A stretch of DNA of 64,000 nucleotides from Sipunculus nudus (Eukaryota; Annelida; Sipuncula; Golfingiida; Sipunculidae). A model generated the notes under the pieces. That model was not told the DNA's origin and ran no database searches. It saw only the letters and a list, made by a program, of their open reading frames with translations. Position 1 is the first letter of the stretch; every line of letters begins with the position of its first letter. A program made the translations under genes and the position numbers. Below are positions 48,876 through 61,393 of the stretch, in pieces. The stretch covers positions 40,842,527 through 40,906,526 of the forward strand of contig CM049308.1 in the NCBI GenBank assembly GCA_026874595.1, in the 5' to 3' direction.

Positions 48876-51800
48876 CTAATGTCAGAGTAGTTTCATTGTT
48901 TGCCACGAGATGCCTTTTCCCGTCACAATTTAATATATATGCAGGGAAACTCCTCCAATTCGGACACTCAGGGGACTGGGGATTTGATTCTCATTATTTA
49001 ATTTTCCTGTTAGAGGAGTTTAATGGCCGACTTGAAATATATATATATATTATAACGTTGATTCTTCAATGTATATGTTCACAGGCGGTTGAATTGCTAT
49101 TAAAGTTTATAGATATTTGTTAATTTTCTGGGTCATTTCCTGATAACTATTACTTCAAATTTAGCCTGAAACAGATGTGCTATGGCTGTCGGGCCCAACA
49201 ACGGGAGCTTCTTGTCCCCCTGTGGTGTATTGGACTGCCATCTGGTGTGAGTGTTGGATACTACTTGTATAATACCGTTTATGTTCCCGGACGTGATAAC
49301 AGGAGTCTCGGTCTGGCCGCGCCATGTGTTAAGCTGCAGATTAAAGTTTGTGAGCTTCAGTTGGACTTTCTTATACATTACTCATACATAACACCACCTA
49401 TCTCAAATATTAAGTAAAAAAATGAAGAGAAGGATCATATAGCGCGAAAAACGTGAGGAAAATGTCGGATAAGTTATAGTTATAAGGAAATGATCCAGGA
49501 AAGTAAAAATTTTAACCGAAATCTAACTAAAAGCAGTTCAAGTGCCTGTGGTATGTTAAAGTTATCTTCATATATACATATGCATCATTAAAACGGAGGA
49601 AGATGAACTTCAATTTTTTTATTTACAATTTATTATAGTACTAACATATGTCAGTTATGTAAAACGTGATGAGTTTTTCATTAAGGTGGCAGTGGGCGTT
49701 TTGAACAATAATTTTGGGTATATAGACCCAGCTGTGGCTCTGTTGTACAGCCATAACTGGGTCTACATGGGTATACAGTTTATAGGCTGTATAAGATGAG
49801 TTAAAGTCATAAAAATATAGAAATGGAGAACGTCAATACATGAAACTTGAGCTCTTGTCGTTGTGATCATAATTGTAAAAAGTGGAATGATTGCCTGTCT
49901 GTAAGGTTCACTTTATAAAAGTCGCGTAAGTATACAAACCTCCTCTCAGTTACGGAATGTTTGACAAAATCCCTTAGCCATATGCCGCTTGCCGGACCAT
50001 CTGCATGGTATAGTTTAAATTGCGAAAATGGATAACTTGAAGTTTACAATCAATGAAACACTGGTAGGCCTGTGACTAAAATAAGATTGTTTTCCTTCTG
50101 GTTGACTGACCAATCCTAATAAAAAGTAATGATTATGATATCTTAACCGTAATTGCGAGAAAATCTTGAATATCAGCAAAAAAATGTTTCTCGAATTACG
50201 TTACGCTGGTTCTGGGTTTGTCTGCGTGACCAGGTCGCCCTACCGGTCGCCATGCATCTCTCGGCACTTGAATAAACAAAAAGTGAACGTGCATATACGT
50301 GTTTATCCGCCATCTCTACCGAATCCCCTGGTTTCTATCGTCAACGCAACGATCGGCCTAGGTGCTCCGAGTGGTTTGTCCGTTTGGTTTTACGTCTGCA
50401 TAGTCCGTACTCCGTGTTGACAGGTGCTCGATAACTAAAGATTTTCTGTTATGCAAGCCATTTCACCATAAGTGTAGCCGCTCATGTCCCATTCCCATAG
50501 CCGTAGGAATTAAATGCCCAAATTGATATAGCAATTGATTTAGGTGTAAACTGATGGGAAAAGTTAGGTTATAAATTTTATAAATCCACTGACCCCCCAA
50601 AACAATCCAAGGTGGCAGCCATCATAATGAAAAAGCCCAGATATTGCTTTGATATTGTAACTTTCGCATCAAAATGAAAAAAAAATTGGACCGATAATAA
50701 GATTTGGAATGTGTACTGGTAATTCTAACTATCACAGGAGCTGTCCAAAGGTTAGGGAGGGTATTCAAGGTCAAGGTCAAACTTTTTTTTTTACCAACCT
50801 TCGATCTTAAATTTACATTAGACATGTTGGGTACTACGCTGTCATATATTATGTAATATGGTTTTTGAATAGTCAACAGTATTAATAGTCTTGGCAGAAT
50901 AATAAATCATAGGGACGATATTAAAATACATTACACTAATTATAAGATACTTTCTATGGTTTGAAATGGAACTTAAAGTGCCCTTTCACCTACCTTTCTG
51001 AAAGAGAATCCGGATTTCTGCCTTCTCTGTGTATATATCAATCATCTTAAGGTAATTCTGGTTTTATGAAAGTTCCTATAGTACCTCCGTGAAGGAAGTA
51101 TGAACTTGTTGATCAACAACATGTTTGTGAACACAGCAATGTTGACAAAAGGGGGAAAATGTAACCTAACATGGCATGTGGCATATATGCAGAGGCAGAA
51201 TGATAATATGTTGCAAAACGCCAACTTTCGCCTGTCTGACTAATTGCCAATGCCATTGTAGAATTTGTTTTATTTTGGCGGGCCGTCACATATTATAAAC
51301 ACGTTGATATAAACAAAACAAACAGCCTGTGGGCGTGATATCATCGTTTTCTGGCCTATTTTGCATAAACTCTGCAAGGGATTACCTTTAGTTTATAAAG
51401 GTCAGATAGGTGATTTCACATATTGCTGATTCTCTGCTGATTTATTGCTTAGTATTAATCGTCTACAGTATTAATGCGAAACAACCATTTTGAAATCAGT
51501 TTGTATGGTTAGTGAAGAAAGGATGAAACCAGCCTTAATGATCCTGATACAGGAACAGTCTACGGCATGTTAACTATTGCAGAAGCCTGGTACACTTCGA
51601 GGAGCTTCAGTAGAAACCTTTGACTGAATATCTTTAGAGTTTACCTGAATATGGGCGGAAACAGGTCAGATTTTATTGCAATTGTCACAAAAAGATTGAA
51701 AGAGTAAAACAGAAAAATATGCTGCCACGATAAAAGAAGGCGGCCATCGAAAGAAGACAACACATCTGCACGTGCACAGGGTCATACTGGTGCGGTCCGT

Positions 51801-54800
51801 AAAAAAATGATAAATGTGTACATGTAAATGGTATCTGGTTAATTCAAATACATGTACCTTTAAGAACCCTGTAGGTTGAGGTCGGATAATTGGGACCAAG
51901 CAGCTCGAGATTATTAGACACCACTTCCACGAATGATAATATCAGGAATTACTATCAGGTCTGCATCGACCAGATGATGTGCGTGCATAGGAAAACCAGA
52001 ATGCTACAGCAGCTGGTTATAAGATACGCTTAGAACGTATTCGAATAATATTGAGATTGGTAGTGGAATATATAATATAAGGATAACTGTTTCAAATGAC
52101 CGTATGTATATGCATACAGGTAAAGTCGACATGGATTAATCTTGAACATGGTTGAAATTATGTATATTTTATGTCAATCCCATGGCACTGCGATGCTTGA
52201 AAGACAGTCAGTGGGAACTTCGGAAAAACTTGGTTTTTTTTTCTCTGCAAATAGACTGCTGTACAGTCCTATTATATAAATTATTTGCTGAAACCGTTGA
52301 CCATGTAACTACAGAGGCCGATGATGCTGTGTTAAATTGAGCAATCTGGGCCGCTCTTCTGAAATTCGAGACACAATTAAAAATCTCTGGTGAAGGTTCC
52401 CTCCTTAATTTTGAAGCACTCTGTTGCATGCTCATACTCTGTATCACATACCTGTTTGTACCAATATGTTGGTAATATCGGGGGATTAAAGACATTGAAA
52501 CTTACAAATAAGTTGAAATCAATTGTCAATTCATAAATAAAAACACCTGTAATAACACGGTATTATAATCGCATGATAAAAGCCTCAAACGTTTTCTCCA
52601 ACACGTTTTTCTATGCACACGATATGAAAACCTTGATATAAATGATGCCTCCTTTTCAGGAAGAAAGTTTTGAATATGCAATTTAAAGAGGAATATTTTG
52701 AGGTATTATTCACAAAGGAAATATGAGGATTTTCTGCTTCACAACTTTAATTCCATTAAATGACTTTGGATAATGTGGTTAAACCTTAGGGGGGTTTAGC
52801 TTTAATATTTATATTTTTACAAGTTAAAACTTAGGATATAAACTGCACGGTCCATACATTCAATATTGTTACATGTTGATTCATTGATGAAACTGCGCAG
52901 TTTGCAGTCCAAGCAGAGCACATGTAAGAGTAACAGCCCACACTAACCCAGACTGGGTGCCATGCAGACTAACGGGAAGGCTGTGCCTCACTCAGACAAG
53001 GGTGCAATTTGGGGATCAATCCCCTGATGTTATGATCACGCAGAATGCAATTAAGGAAAGGCCCCCTTTCTAAGTATACAAATATCAGAAGTTATCTTAA
53101 CAAATCACATATACGTCAATTAATAATTTAATTGCTAGGGAATAAAATTAAATCTGAAAACAAAAATAATCACGAATAAATGGGAAAAGAATCAAATAAC
53201 ATGAAAGGTGTTTGCGCTCAACGGGCCTCTGGAAACAGGTGATGGTTTACATTATTATGTCATTTGCATCAAGTGGTTAATGCACACTCGACAGTGATTT
53301 CATCCAGGCGAAATGGGAAGGTCATGCCCAACGGCCGTGCTTCACTAGCAAACGAGTGCCCCTTTCGGGGGATCCTCGGTGGTATGACCCAGCAATGGGG
53401 ATGAAAACGCACCCAGGACCCGCAGGTGCAGTAGTCATTGGGGCTTGGTTAACGTCAGGATATAAAATGAGAGGAAGCGTGTGATACTGCCCTGTCACGT
53501 AGTCCGAAACCGGAATGGTAATCTGCAGATGTAGATATATATGTAGTTTAGTTTGCATTAAAAAAAAGGGAGGCGCCTACCTCCACCCAAAAAAAAATTA
53601 TAAAAAGAGATTCCATCCGTGATGTTGGCCTTTATGCCCGGGTCTACATGCATGGTCCTTTTTGTCCAACTAGTGTACCGTAGTGATATTTCTATTCCTG
53701 TAAGGTGCAAACTTTCCTTTAGGAATAATGCGTACTCATATGCGATTTTACATTTGCAAATGTGCCTTCTTTTCTGCAAGTCAAATATGGCTGATTAGTT
53801 GTTTTTTTTTTTTGTGCATTGTTTGTCTCTTTTTAGCTTTAATAAGTACCTTATCTATAACTTGTAACAATTAGACCTGTTTCAGCTCATATTCAGATTA
53901 ACTATACAGAAATATAAAATATCCAGAAAACGGTTTCTACCGAAAACGTCGTTCTGTTACATGCAAGTACACTATATCCCAAACACTCAATTATTCTCAT
54001 GGTTGAAGGCGGCCATCTTGGATTTTGGGTGTTAGAGGGATCTGAAAATTTGTTACTAACATTTTTCATTAGTTCATATCCTGTTTATTCTAAATCAGTC
54101 ATTTTCGCAATTTGGGCATCAAATTCCTACGTAAATACATCCTGTCTACACTGATATTATATATTACAATATAGTACATTTTTATATTTTTAACAATAAC
54201 TGAGCTAAAATAATTTTTATAATATTTTCAATTTCCAAAATTATCTCAGTACTCTTTTCTTACGCGGTAATGATTTTCACGCTTCAAACATTTAAAAATA
54301 GTTGATGTATGATAACAAAGACAACAAAATTCAGCCAAAGGCCGATATGTTTGGTTTCAGAAAGATTGATGTCAGACAGGTCATTAATACCATTTATCAA
54401 AAATTAATTATGTTCGCACAACACGGCCTGAATTTGAAACCCCATGCTAAAACCTTTAATCGACAAGGTGATTGATATGCGACCCGGAGGCGTGCAGATA
54501 TGGCACATGCTGACTACACATACGGATGAATGAAAAAGGCTAATTAAAATCTTTAGGGAGCGATTTTTGCGGACTACGCAATAGACTACGCATGAAGACT
54601 ACGGATACGGACTACACACTAATAAAAAACAGCTTCCGAAAAATTTGTCATAATATATAGATTAAACATAATATATAGGTAAATTTGAATGGACTCAGAT
54701 TTAAGTATCCGTATTTGTGAGTTGTTAGCCATACTGAGGGATTTTCACTGTATCTGTATATATATATATATTTATATATATATGGTATGAGACTTGTATG

Positions 54801-55065
54801 TTAAATATTGCTAGATATCTCTTTGTACCAAGCGTTCAAAGGTATTCTGCCATTTCAGTCGCTTTTCAAAGAAAAACAAGCTATTAACAATTAGTAAGAA
54901 GTTATGAGGATAATTTTATTGAACTTGGCTTTTGTAGTTTGAAGAAAACCACTGAAAGATGCGCAGCCCATGAACAGTCTGCAGGCCACAGGGAGGCGAT
55001 AGAAAAATGTGCAAGACTTCAGAAACAGGAGCCTACTGTATGTGAACAGCTAAGTAAAAAAAAAA
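48876..55065. other. Region without a supportable gene
   Basis: Open frames up to about 95 codons exist but none shows a domain or a phase-consistent splice neighbour. Minor features are a GACTACG-rich patch at 54565-54625, a TA-rich run at about 54757-54784, and two loosely similar GC-richer patches at about 52950-53030 and 53310-53400. Confidence 0.4.
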
Positions 55066-56521
55066 ACTAGAATACGGGTAGTCGACAAGCGACTACGTGT
55101 ATCCGCCTAAATCAGAGTGGAACGGGTGAAGTGAGGCATGGATTGAGTGGCAAGGGGAAATAGAGTGAAGTGTTGCATATTAGCATGGGTGTCTGCAGCC
55201 AAATTGTGTATGAAGGTTGCCCCCCCCCCCCCCCCCCCCCCCACCACAAAATCCAGAAAGCCGTCCAAGTTGTATACATATGCAAAATTTAAGGCAGATA
55301 AGTCAAACCACTACATGTATATGAGTGATTTTAGCCCGTGGCAGACAAACAGATGGACGCTGAGCAAAAATGGTTGCAGGTGGCGCCACCAGTTTTGCGT
55401 ATGATAAAGAACTATGTGAGATCTATACACATGCAAAATTTTGGCCCAATCGGTCAAATGGTTCCCAAGATATGAGCTTGGATGTCTGCTGCATAAACTA
55501 GAATGCAGGTGGCGCCACCTGTCAAAAAATCAAGAGAGCTGTCGGGGATGTATAAACCTGCAAAATTTAAGGCAGATATGTCAAACCACTGCCGAGATAT
55601 GAGTGATTTTATCCTATGGCAGACAAACAGACGGGAGCTGTGCAAAAATCGCTGCAGGTGGCGCCACAAGTTTTGTGTATGATAAAGAGCTATGTGAGAT
55701 CCATACACATGCAAAATTTTGGCCCAATCGGTCAAACGGTTCCCGAGATATGAGCTTGGATGTCTGCAGCGTAAACGTGAATGTAGGTGGCGCCACCTGT
55801 CATAAAATCAGAAAAGCTATCCAGGATGTATAAACCTGCAAAATTTTAGGTGGATATGTAAAACCACTGCCGAGATATAAGTGATTTTATCCCACGGCAG
55901 ACAAACAGACGGACGCTGTGCAAAAGTGGTTGCAGGTGGCGCCACCATTTTAGTGTATTTTATAAAGCTATCCAAGGGCTACATTTGTATAAAATTTTTA
56001 GCCTGATCGGTCAAACGGTTCCCAAGATTTGAGCTTGGATGTCTGCAGCGTAAACATGAATGTAGGTGGCGCCACCTGTCACAAAATTGAAAAAGCTATC
56101 CAGGATGTATACGCATGCCGAATTTCAGGTGAATAAGTCCAACCAATGCAGAGATATGACTGATTTTATCCCAAGGCAGATGAACAGATGGACACAGTTT
56201 AAAAATGGTTGCAGGTCGCGCCACCATTTTAGTGTCCAAGGGCTACATTTGTGTAAAATTTTTAGCCTGATCGATCAAACGGTTCCCGAGATATGTGGGT
56301 TTATGTGTGGAAACAGACGCACAAATGGACGTAGAGCGCAGAGTAAAGGTTAGAGGTCAAAACAAAATCGGGGCGCAGCAGTTCACATATGACCCGAACA
56401 TAATCCCGGGTTTCGTAAAATTCCGCCGAGCGGTTACGGAGTTCTCCGGACACCTATGCGGCGGCGGCGGCGGCCATCTGATAAACATAATATCCGCAAA
56501 ACTCTGTTTTGGCGGATACAA
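55066..56521 (+). mobile_element. Tandem-core element A4, most complete family A copy
   Basis: The 5' hairpin (GTAGTCG, loop ACAAG, CGACTAC; 55078-55096) is followed by TGTATCCGCC, complementary to GGCGGATACA at the 3' end. Core blocks carry GGTGGCGCCACC at about 55380, 55508, 55786, 55935 and 56066. The 3' hairpin at 56491-56519 has arms TATCCGCAAAAC and GTTTTGGCGGATA with a TCT loop. A C run at 55210-55232 replaces one core palindrome. A GC-rich (GGC)n patch lies just before the hairpin. Confidence 0.85.
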
Positions 56522-56539
56522 TGAGGATCTGAGGCGCAG

Positions 56540-57843
56540 GTGAAGCTTTTTTATGAAATTTTTTTATCAAGTATTCAGATGTTTGCAATGCAAGGCCTGG
56601 TTTTTAGAGGACATGGGTAAGAAAATATGGGAATTGATGCAGCTGCTAAAGTTATGTAGGAAAGATGTTCAGGGGCTGAATGAACGGGTGAAAGAGGGAA
56701 ATTACACGTTGATTGTCGTCGTGAATGAACAAATTTCCATTATGGACCAGAAGGTGTTACGAGAAATATTGCAGAAGATGAGGCATTCTTGGTTTTCTGT
56801 TATATCATATATGCAACAGACGTTGCAAACAAGGAAGTTTTCCTTATGTGTGCTTGGGGTGATGGGCAATATGAAATTCATGAGGATTTTGTGGGGATGG
56901 TAGCAATGGCAAAAACTGATGCGCAAACCCTCTCTGATGTATTCAAAGCCATGCTGATTCGCTGCACTCTTCCTTTGTCCGATTATCATGGACAGGCAAA
57001 CGACGGGGGAGGCAACTATGATGTGTCGTTCAAAAGGATAAGCCGGGAGAATCCAGTAAGAGGAGCCCGCAGCATTGGTCGTGCACTGCTTTGCACATTC
57101 TTTAAATCTTTGTTTGCAAGATGCCATAGAAGAGTGCATGCCACTGAAAAGGGTCCTGGAAATCTGCACTTAGAGCAAAAGAAAAACGATCTTTCAGATG
57201 ATGCCCCTGGACTCAACCCCTCTGCCCAACAAGATGGACAGTCAGAAATACAGCCATAAAAACTGATTGGCAAATCATTTAACCATACTCACAACCCTGG
57301 ATGAAATTCACGCAACTACTAGTGATAAATAGAAACCAAGCTTACGGGACTGCAGACAATATGTGTAAGGTTAGCACTTACTTTTTCTTCTGTCTTACAC
57401 AGAGGCTCTTCAGCGGCACAGAGCAGCTGTCTACTTCCTTACAATACAAAAATACGACACTGCAAGAAGGACAACATTATGCATCCCCAACAAAACAGTA
57501 TCTTGCAAGACTAAGAAGCGATTAAGCATTTCAGTCATTTTTAAAAAGAATACAGAAAGCAAAACCAGGAACTGTCGAAGATCCATAGCTTCCAAGGTAC
57601 CGTAAAGCCCCTAAAAAGTATGATGAAGGATTAAAGCCTGCTTAATTCATTCAAGTGAACAGCTACTTCAGACAGCAATATTTTGAGGCAATCGATATGA
57701 TTTCAGGGGGAATTGAACGTCGCCTGGAACAGGAAGGGGTGAAAGTTGCTCTTGATTTGGAAAGTTTCCTGCTCAGCAAGGCTAACAGCTCTGATGTTCC
57801 TGATGAAATTGTCATTCTCTCAGAAAATGAATCGCACATTTAA
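56540..57843 (+). pseudogene. Broken hAT/ZMYM1-like transposase
   Basis: Pieces in different frames line up in order with transposase-derived ZMYM1-like proteins: a helical lead (56553-56780), a segment with VFLMCAWGDGQYEIHEDFVG and LPLSDYHGQANDGGGN (56789-57000), a piece with GTEQLSTSLQYKNTTLQE and QYLARLRSD (about 57390-57525), LPRYRKAPKKYDEG (about 57590-57632), and a C-terminal piece with YFRQQYFEAIDMISGGIERR (57655-57843). Frameshifts, a large internal gap after NDGGGN and an in-frame TAA near 57642 break the frame. The zinc-finger N-terminus is absent. This is a fossil with no expected activity, abutting element A4. Confidence 0.75.
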
Positions 57844-58879
57844 TGAGGGACTGTAATAATTATCATTTAAAATTCACAACTAAGCTGCAAAGTCCACTAT
57901 TTAGTATTTAAAATATGAACAATAAGTTCCCTTGTTTAAAACGTTCCCATAGCTGGGTCGAGGCCGTGTTGAGTTGACTAAGCATCCGAATATAGTTCAG
58001 TCGGAAAAGTACGAATGAAGAGATAGAGGTGTACTGTTACTGAATTTGAGTGAAGTAAGTCCGATGACTTCAACTTCAGTTACTGGGAACAGTTCAGCCC
58101 ATGATATGTACTATGACGGATCAATGTGAGAGACCAACAGGATTCATGTTATGTTACATGACAAATTATGCATAGAACAGACTTGCCCAAAGGGGACCAA
58201 GGTTTTTTGGGCACAAACAAAATCAACAAATTAAACAGATTGTGTTCATTGTTACGCTGTACATCATCTGTGTTACGTTGGGTCTCACAAATCGTTCATA
58301 TATCCGGTTTTATAGGATGCTCAGTCTTGAATTAGAGCCGTATATTATTAGCGATTGAAGTTCCCTTTCACGTATATAGTCCTATCTCTTAAACACAGCA
58401 TGGTGTCCACACCCAATAACAGTAAATGCTTTTTACATGTTAGCATTTATTAGTTGTTAAATTTCCATCATACTATACTAGATCTGCAGTCACACAGCGA
58501 TAGAAATCATTTTCTATTAAACAGGTCTCTTTTTTTAAATGTTGGCGTTAATAATGTTATTAATTCAGTAAGATTTTAACCATGTTCAAGGAGCTATTCA
58601 TCGTTCACCTATCCATGCATATTTCTTTTATCTCAGTTCATTTGTAAAGTTTCTGATGAATAAACGGGGTTTTTTTTCACGAAGTCAAATTTTTGTGACT
58701 AGATTGTATGCATTAAGCCATTTTACAGTTTTTACATATTGAAGTTTTCGCTCTACCCCGTCCCACAACCTCAAACCATCCAGAGAACCGTGCATGGCCC
58801 TTCGGCCGATGTTATATGTTCCCCCCCCCCCCCACCCCCACCCCCACCCCCTTCTTAAAAGAGGTTCCCACGCCTATGT
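57844..58879. other. Region without a supportable gene
   Basis: No open frame of note is present. A C-rich run at about 58819-58850 marks the approach to the second duplication copy. Confidence 0.4.
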
Positions 58880-59760
58880 TAGCTAGTTGTCTTAATTGTC
58901 CTAGTAGTTGTCGGACACAATATGACGGGGGAAATAATTTAGCGGTCATATTTCCTCAAGCGTTTGTATATATTTTGAAATTCCAGATCAGAATGTTTTT
59001 ATCCAGATTAGGGTCGCTCCCTTCTGTTCAAAATTTAAAAAAGGGGGGCAACCCAAAGTAGGCTTTCCGTTATATGGTCGAAGTGCATAAAGACGGGATG
59101 TATGACAAAATTTGATTTATATATATTTAATGTGTGTTTTAGCGTTATAGCGTTAAACGTTTACGTTATAACCCTGGTCCCTTTAGAACCTTTGGTAAAA
59201 ACAGTTACTACGGTACCATAAATGGCCCTCATCGGAAAGGAACGACGCAAAGAAGGTTGAATAAATTGTTCAAATGAGTTTATTTTCGGTAAACGGAACT
59301 ATAAGAAGGAAATAAACTCGTACCAATCCCACATCCACCCCTGAAGGGGAGACCGCCTGACCAATCTGTGAGGAGGATGCAAACTGCAATTATGACGTTG
59401 CAGAAAGAGCAGGATATGTGTTGTAATCACTTAACCTTCTGAATATCTTCAGTGAGGTCCTATTGTGTGTAATTTTATCAATTATTCCATCACCATCATG
59501 ATCACAAAGATGTCATCGTAAATATTCACACATTACATACCTTCATATGCAAAGAGTCTCACATTCAGTATGTATAAAAAAACTGCGGTTTTCCAAGGCA
59601 ATAGCAAGCAGTTGTTTAATGTTGTTTAAATAACGCATTATTATTGTAGTGGTTTAACTGTATGTTACTGACCGTTGGTTATATCATTTGTGTGGTGGCC
59701 ATGCACATGATAACAACAGATATTTAATGTTGCCTGCACAACAGTCTATTCGGAAACAAA

Positions 59761-61083
59761 ATGGCCAAAGCTTCTACCTCGCTAGCCTTGTTGTTTATGC
59801 AAATGATCATCTTGACAAATGGGGGCTTTGTATGCCACAAAGATTGTTTGATCTGTACAAAGGACTGGAACCTTCGTCTTCAGAAAGAAAACGTACCAGT
59901 TAAGACAGCGACGAAAATATTAAAACTGGATAAATGCCAGATAACCGGAATTGACATACAACTCGCGTTATTTTTCCCAAAGATTCAATGTTTCCGCCTG
60001 TCCTGGAACAACATAACCACAAATCGGACAAAATTGTTTTCTGGTTTACAGGAACTGAAATTCTTGTACATGAACCACGGAGGTATTTCAAAAATTGAAC
60101 CACGGGGCCTACATGGCATACCAAATCTCAATGTGCTGAGACTGACTTACAATGAATTACCGCATTTGCAAGCAGGGATGTTCGATGGTTTGCTTAGTTT
60201 GCAATATTTAGATCTCCGTTTCAACAAAATAAGAGTCCTGAACTCAAAGGCACTGGCACCAATGAGATCGCTTAGAACATTCAGGCTCGGACACAACTTA
60301 CTGGTTACAGTTACTGCTTCTGGTGACTGGCCTCCTGATCTAGGGTGGCTTGACCTGAGCCAGAATTCGCTGATCTTCTATCCTGATCTGGGAAAATGTT
60401 CATTCAATGTCACGCTTGCAGGAAATCCTATACAATGTAGCTGCAAAAGGGGTCAGACTACTATCCCAAGTCGAAAATGCCCGATATTTTTTAACTGCAA
60501 AACTGGCATGTTGAACGGTATAAATGAAACTTTATTAGATTATGATTTGGACAAAAGCAGTGGCATATATAATCCTAAGATGGCGACTTCGTTTGTAAAC
60601 TACACAGCTGTACACGAAATCTTCATGACTGCTCCAAACTGCAGAAAACCAGAGGTATCAAAGTTTCACATGAAAGGCATTATTTTGATCTGCTCCGCAC
60701 AAGGCATCCCGGGGCCAAGTGTGGCTATAATGGACACAGATGGGCAATCTTCACGCAAAGAACCAGTCCAGAATAATGAAAAAGTTACGGTTTCAATGGT
60801 AACCAGACAACAGGTAGCAAACTACACCTGCAGAGCCTCAAATGTCATTGGTGTCGATGTGGAACACATGTATATAGACGCCTGTAGCACCGCGAGCTTC
60901 AGTAATAATTCAACTGACACTGAAATTCACACCATCATTGATTTTTCTTTCCATACACCGTACCTATCCACCAACCTACCTTTTGTCTTGTACAGTGGTA
61001 GATGCGCTGTATTTGGTGTTATAACAACATGTATTGCCATGAAAAGCGTCAGACGTCGAAGAATTCTCTTCGTTTCAGAATAG
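59761..61083 (+). CDS. LRR-Ig transmembrane protein lacking the signalling tail
   Basis: The frame gives 440 residues, about 83% identical to copy 1 over the same span by hand count. Signal peptide, cysteine caps, LRRs, LRR C-cap, Ig cysteines (context NYTC) and transmembrane helix are intact, with one extra Asn in the stalk (SNNST). Translation stops 12 residues past the membrane (RRRRILFVSE) at TAG 61081-61083, where copy 1 has CAG. The ORF upstream of that point has no other damage. The product could be a membrane-anchored decoy or ligand-binding partner, or the gene could be in early decay; the sequence alone does not decide. Start and 5' context match copy 1. Confidence 0.82.
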   Translation: MAKASTSLALLFMQMIILTNGGFVCHKDCLICTKDWNLRLQKENVPVKTATKILKLDKCQITGIDIQLALFFPKIQCFRLSWNNITTNRTKLFSGLQELKFLYMNHGGISKIEPRGLHGIPNLNVLRLTYNELPHLQAGMFDGLLSLQYLDLRFNKIRVLNSKALAPMRSLRTFRLGHNLLVTVTASGDWPPDLGWLDLSQNSLIFYPDLGKCSFNVTLAGNPIQCSCKRGQTTIPSRKCPIFFNCKTGMLNGINETLLDYDLDKSSGIYNPKMATSFVNYTAVHEIFMTAPNCRKPEVSKFHMKGIILICSAQGIPGPSVAIMDTDGQSSRKEPVQNNEKVTVSMVTRQQVANYTCRASNVIGVDVEHMYIDACSTASFSNNSTDTEIHTIIDFSFHTPYLSTNLPFVLYSGRCAVFGVITTCIAMKSVRRRRILFVSE

Positions 61084-61372
61084 GCGCCCCCGTCTGTGAC
61101 AATAAAGGCAGCAGATACGGGTTTTCCTGCTGACTGCATTCCGGAGGGAGAAAACACATACCAAGCGCTTCTGACTGAACGAAACGCAGGAAGAAAAGAC
61201 GGGGATTCTGGCCATGAAACAGTGTACCAATCCTTCGCAGTTTTGAGGATTCGGGAATGCAAAGAACTCAATGAATTTATTTCAGAACATGAAATCCACC
61301 CAGAAAAATAAAGGAAGCCAGTACAACCTACATCCAGAAGGAGAAAACATATACAAGGATATTTAGGCTGTA
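61084..61372 (+). pseudogene. Relict cytoplasmic tail of receptor copy 2
   Basis: Sequence past the TAG still reads in frame through NTYQALL and TVYQSF, then a one-base insertion near 61276-61282 (GAATTTATTTCAG against GAATTTTATCAG in copy 1) shifts the frame to TAA at 61309-61311. The final motif (IYKDI) survives only in another frame. Two independent lesions suggest the tail is no longer under selection. Readthrough or editing of the TAG would restore only the first two tyrosine motifs. Confidence 0.85.
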
Positions 61373-61387
61373 CAAAAGGTGAAGAAC

Positions 61388-61393
61388 AATAAA
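61388..61393 (+). terminator. Poly(A) signal of receptor copy 2
   Basis: AATAAA is in the position homologous to 8140-8145. Confidence 0.5.

Noticed and set aside
52950-53400. Pair of related repeats near 52960 and 53310
   Set aside because: Similarity is limited to short GGGAAGG and GTGC-type words with no consistent alignment.
61096-61311. Separate 71-codon gene after receptor copy 2
   Set aside because: It is the relict tail of the receptor read from an internal Met, cut by a frameshift. It has no independent start context.
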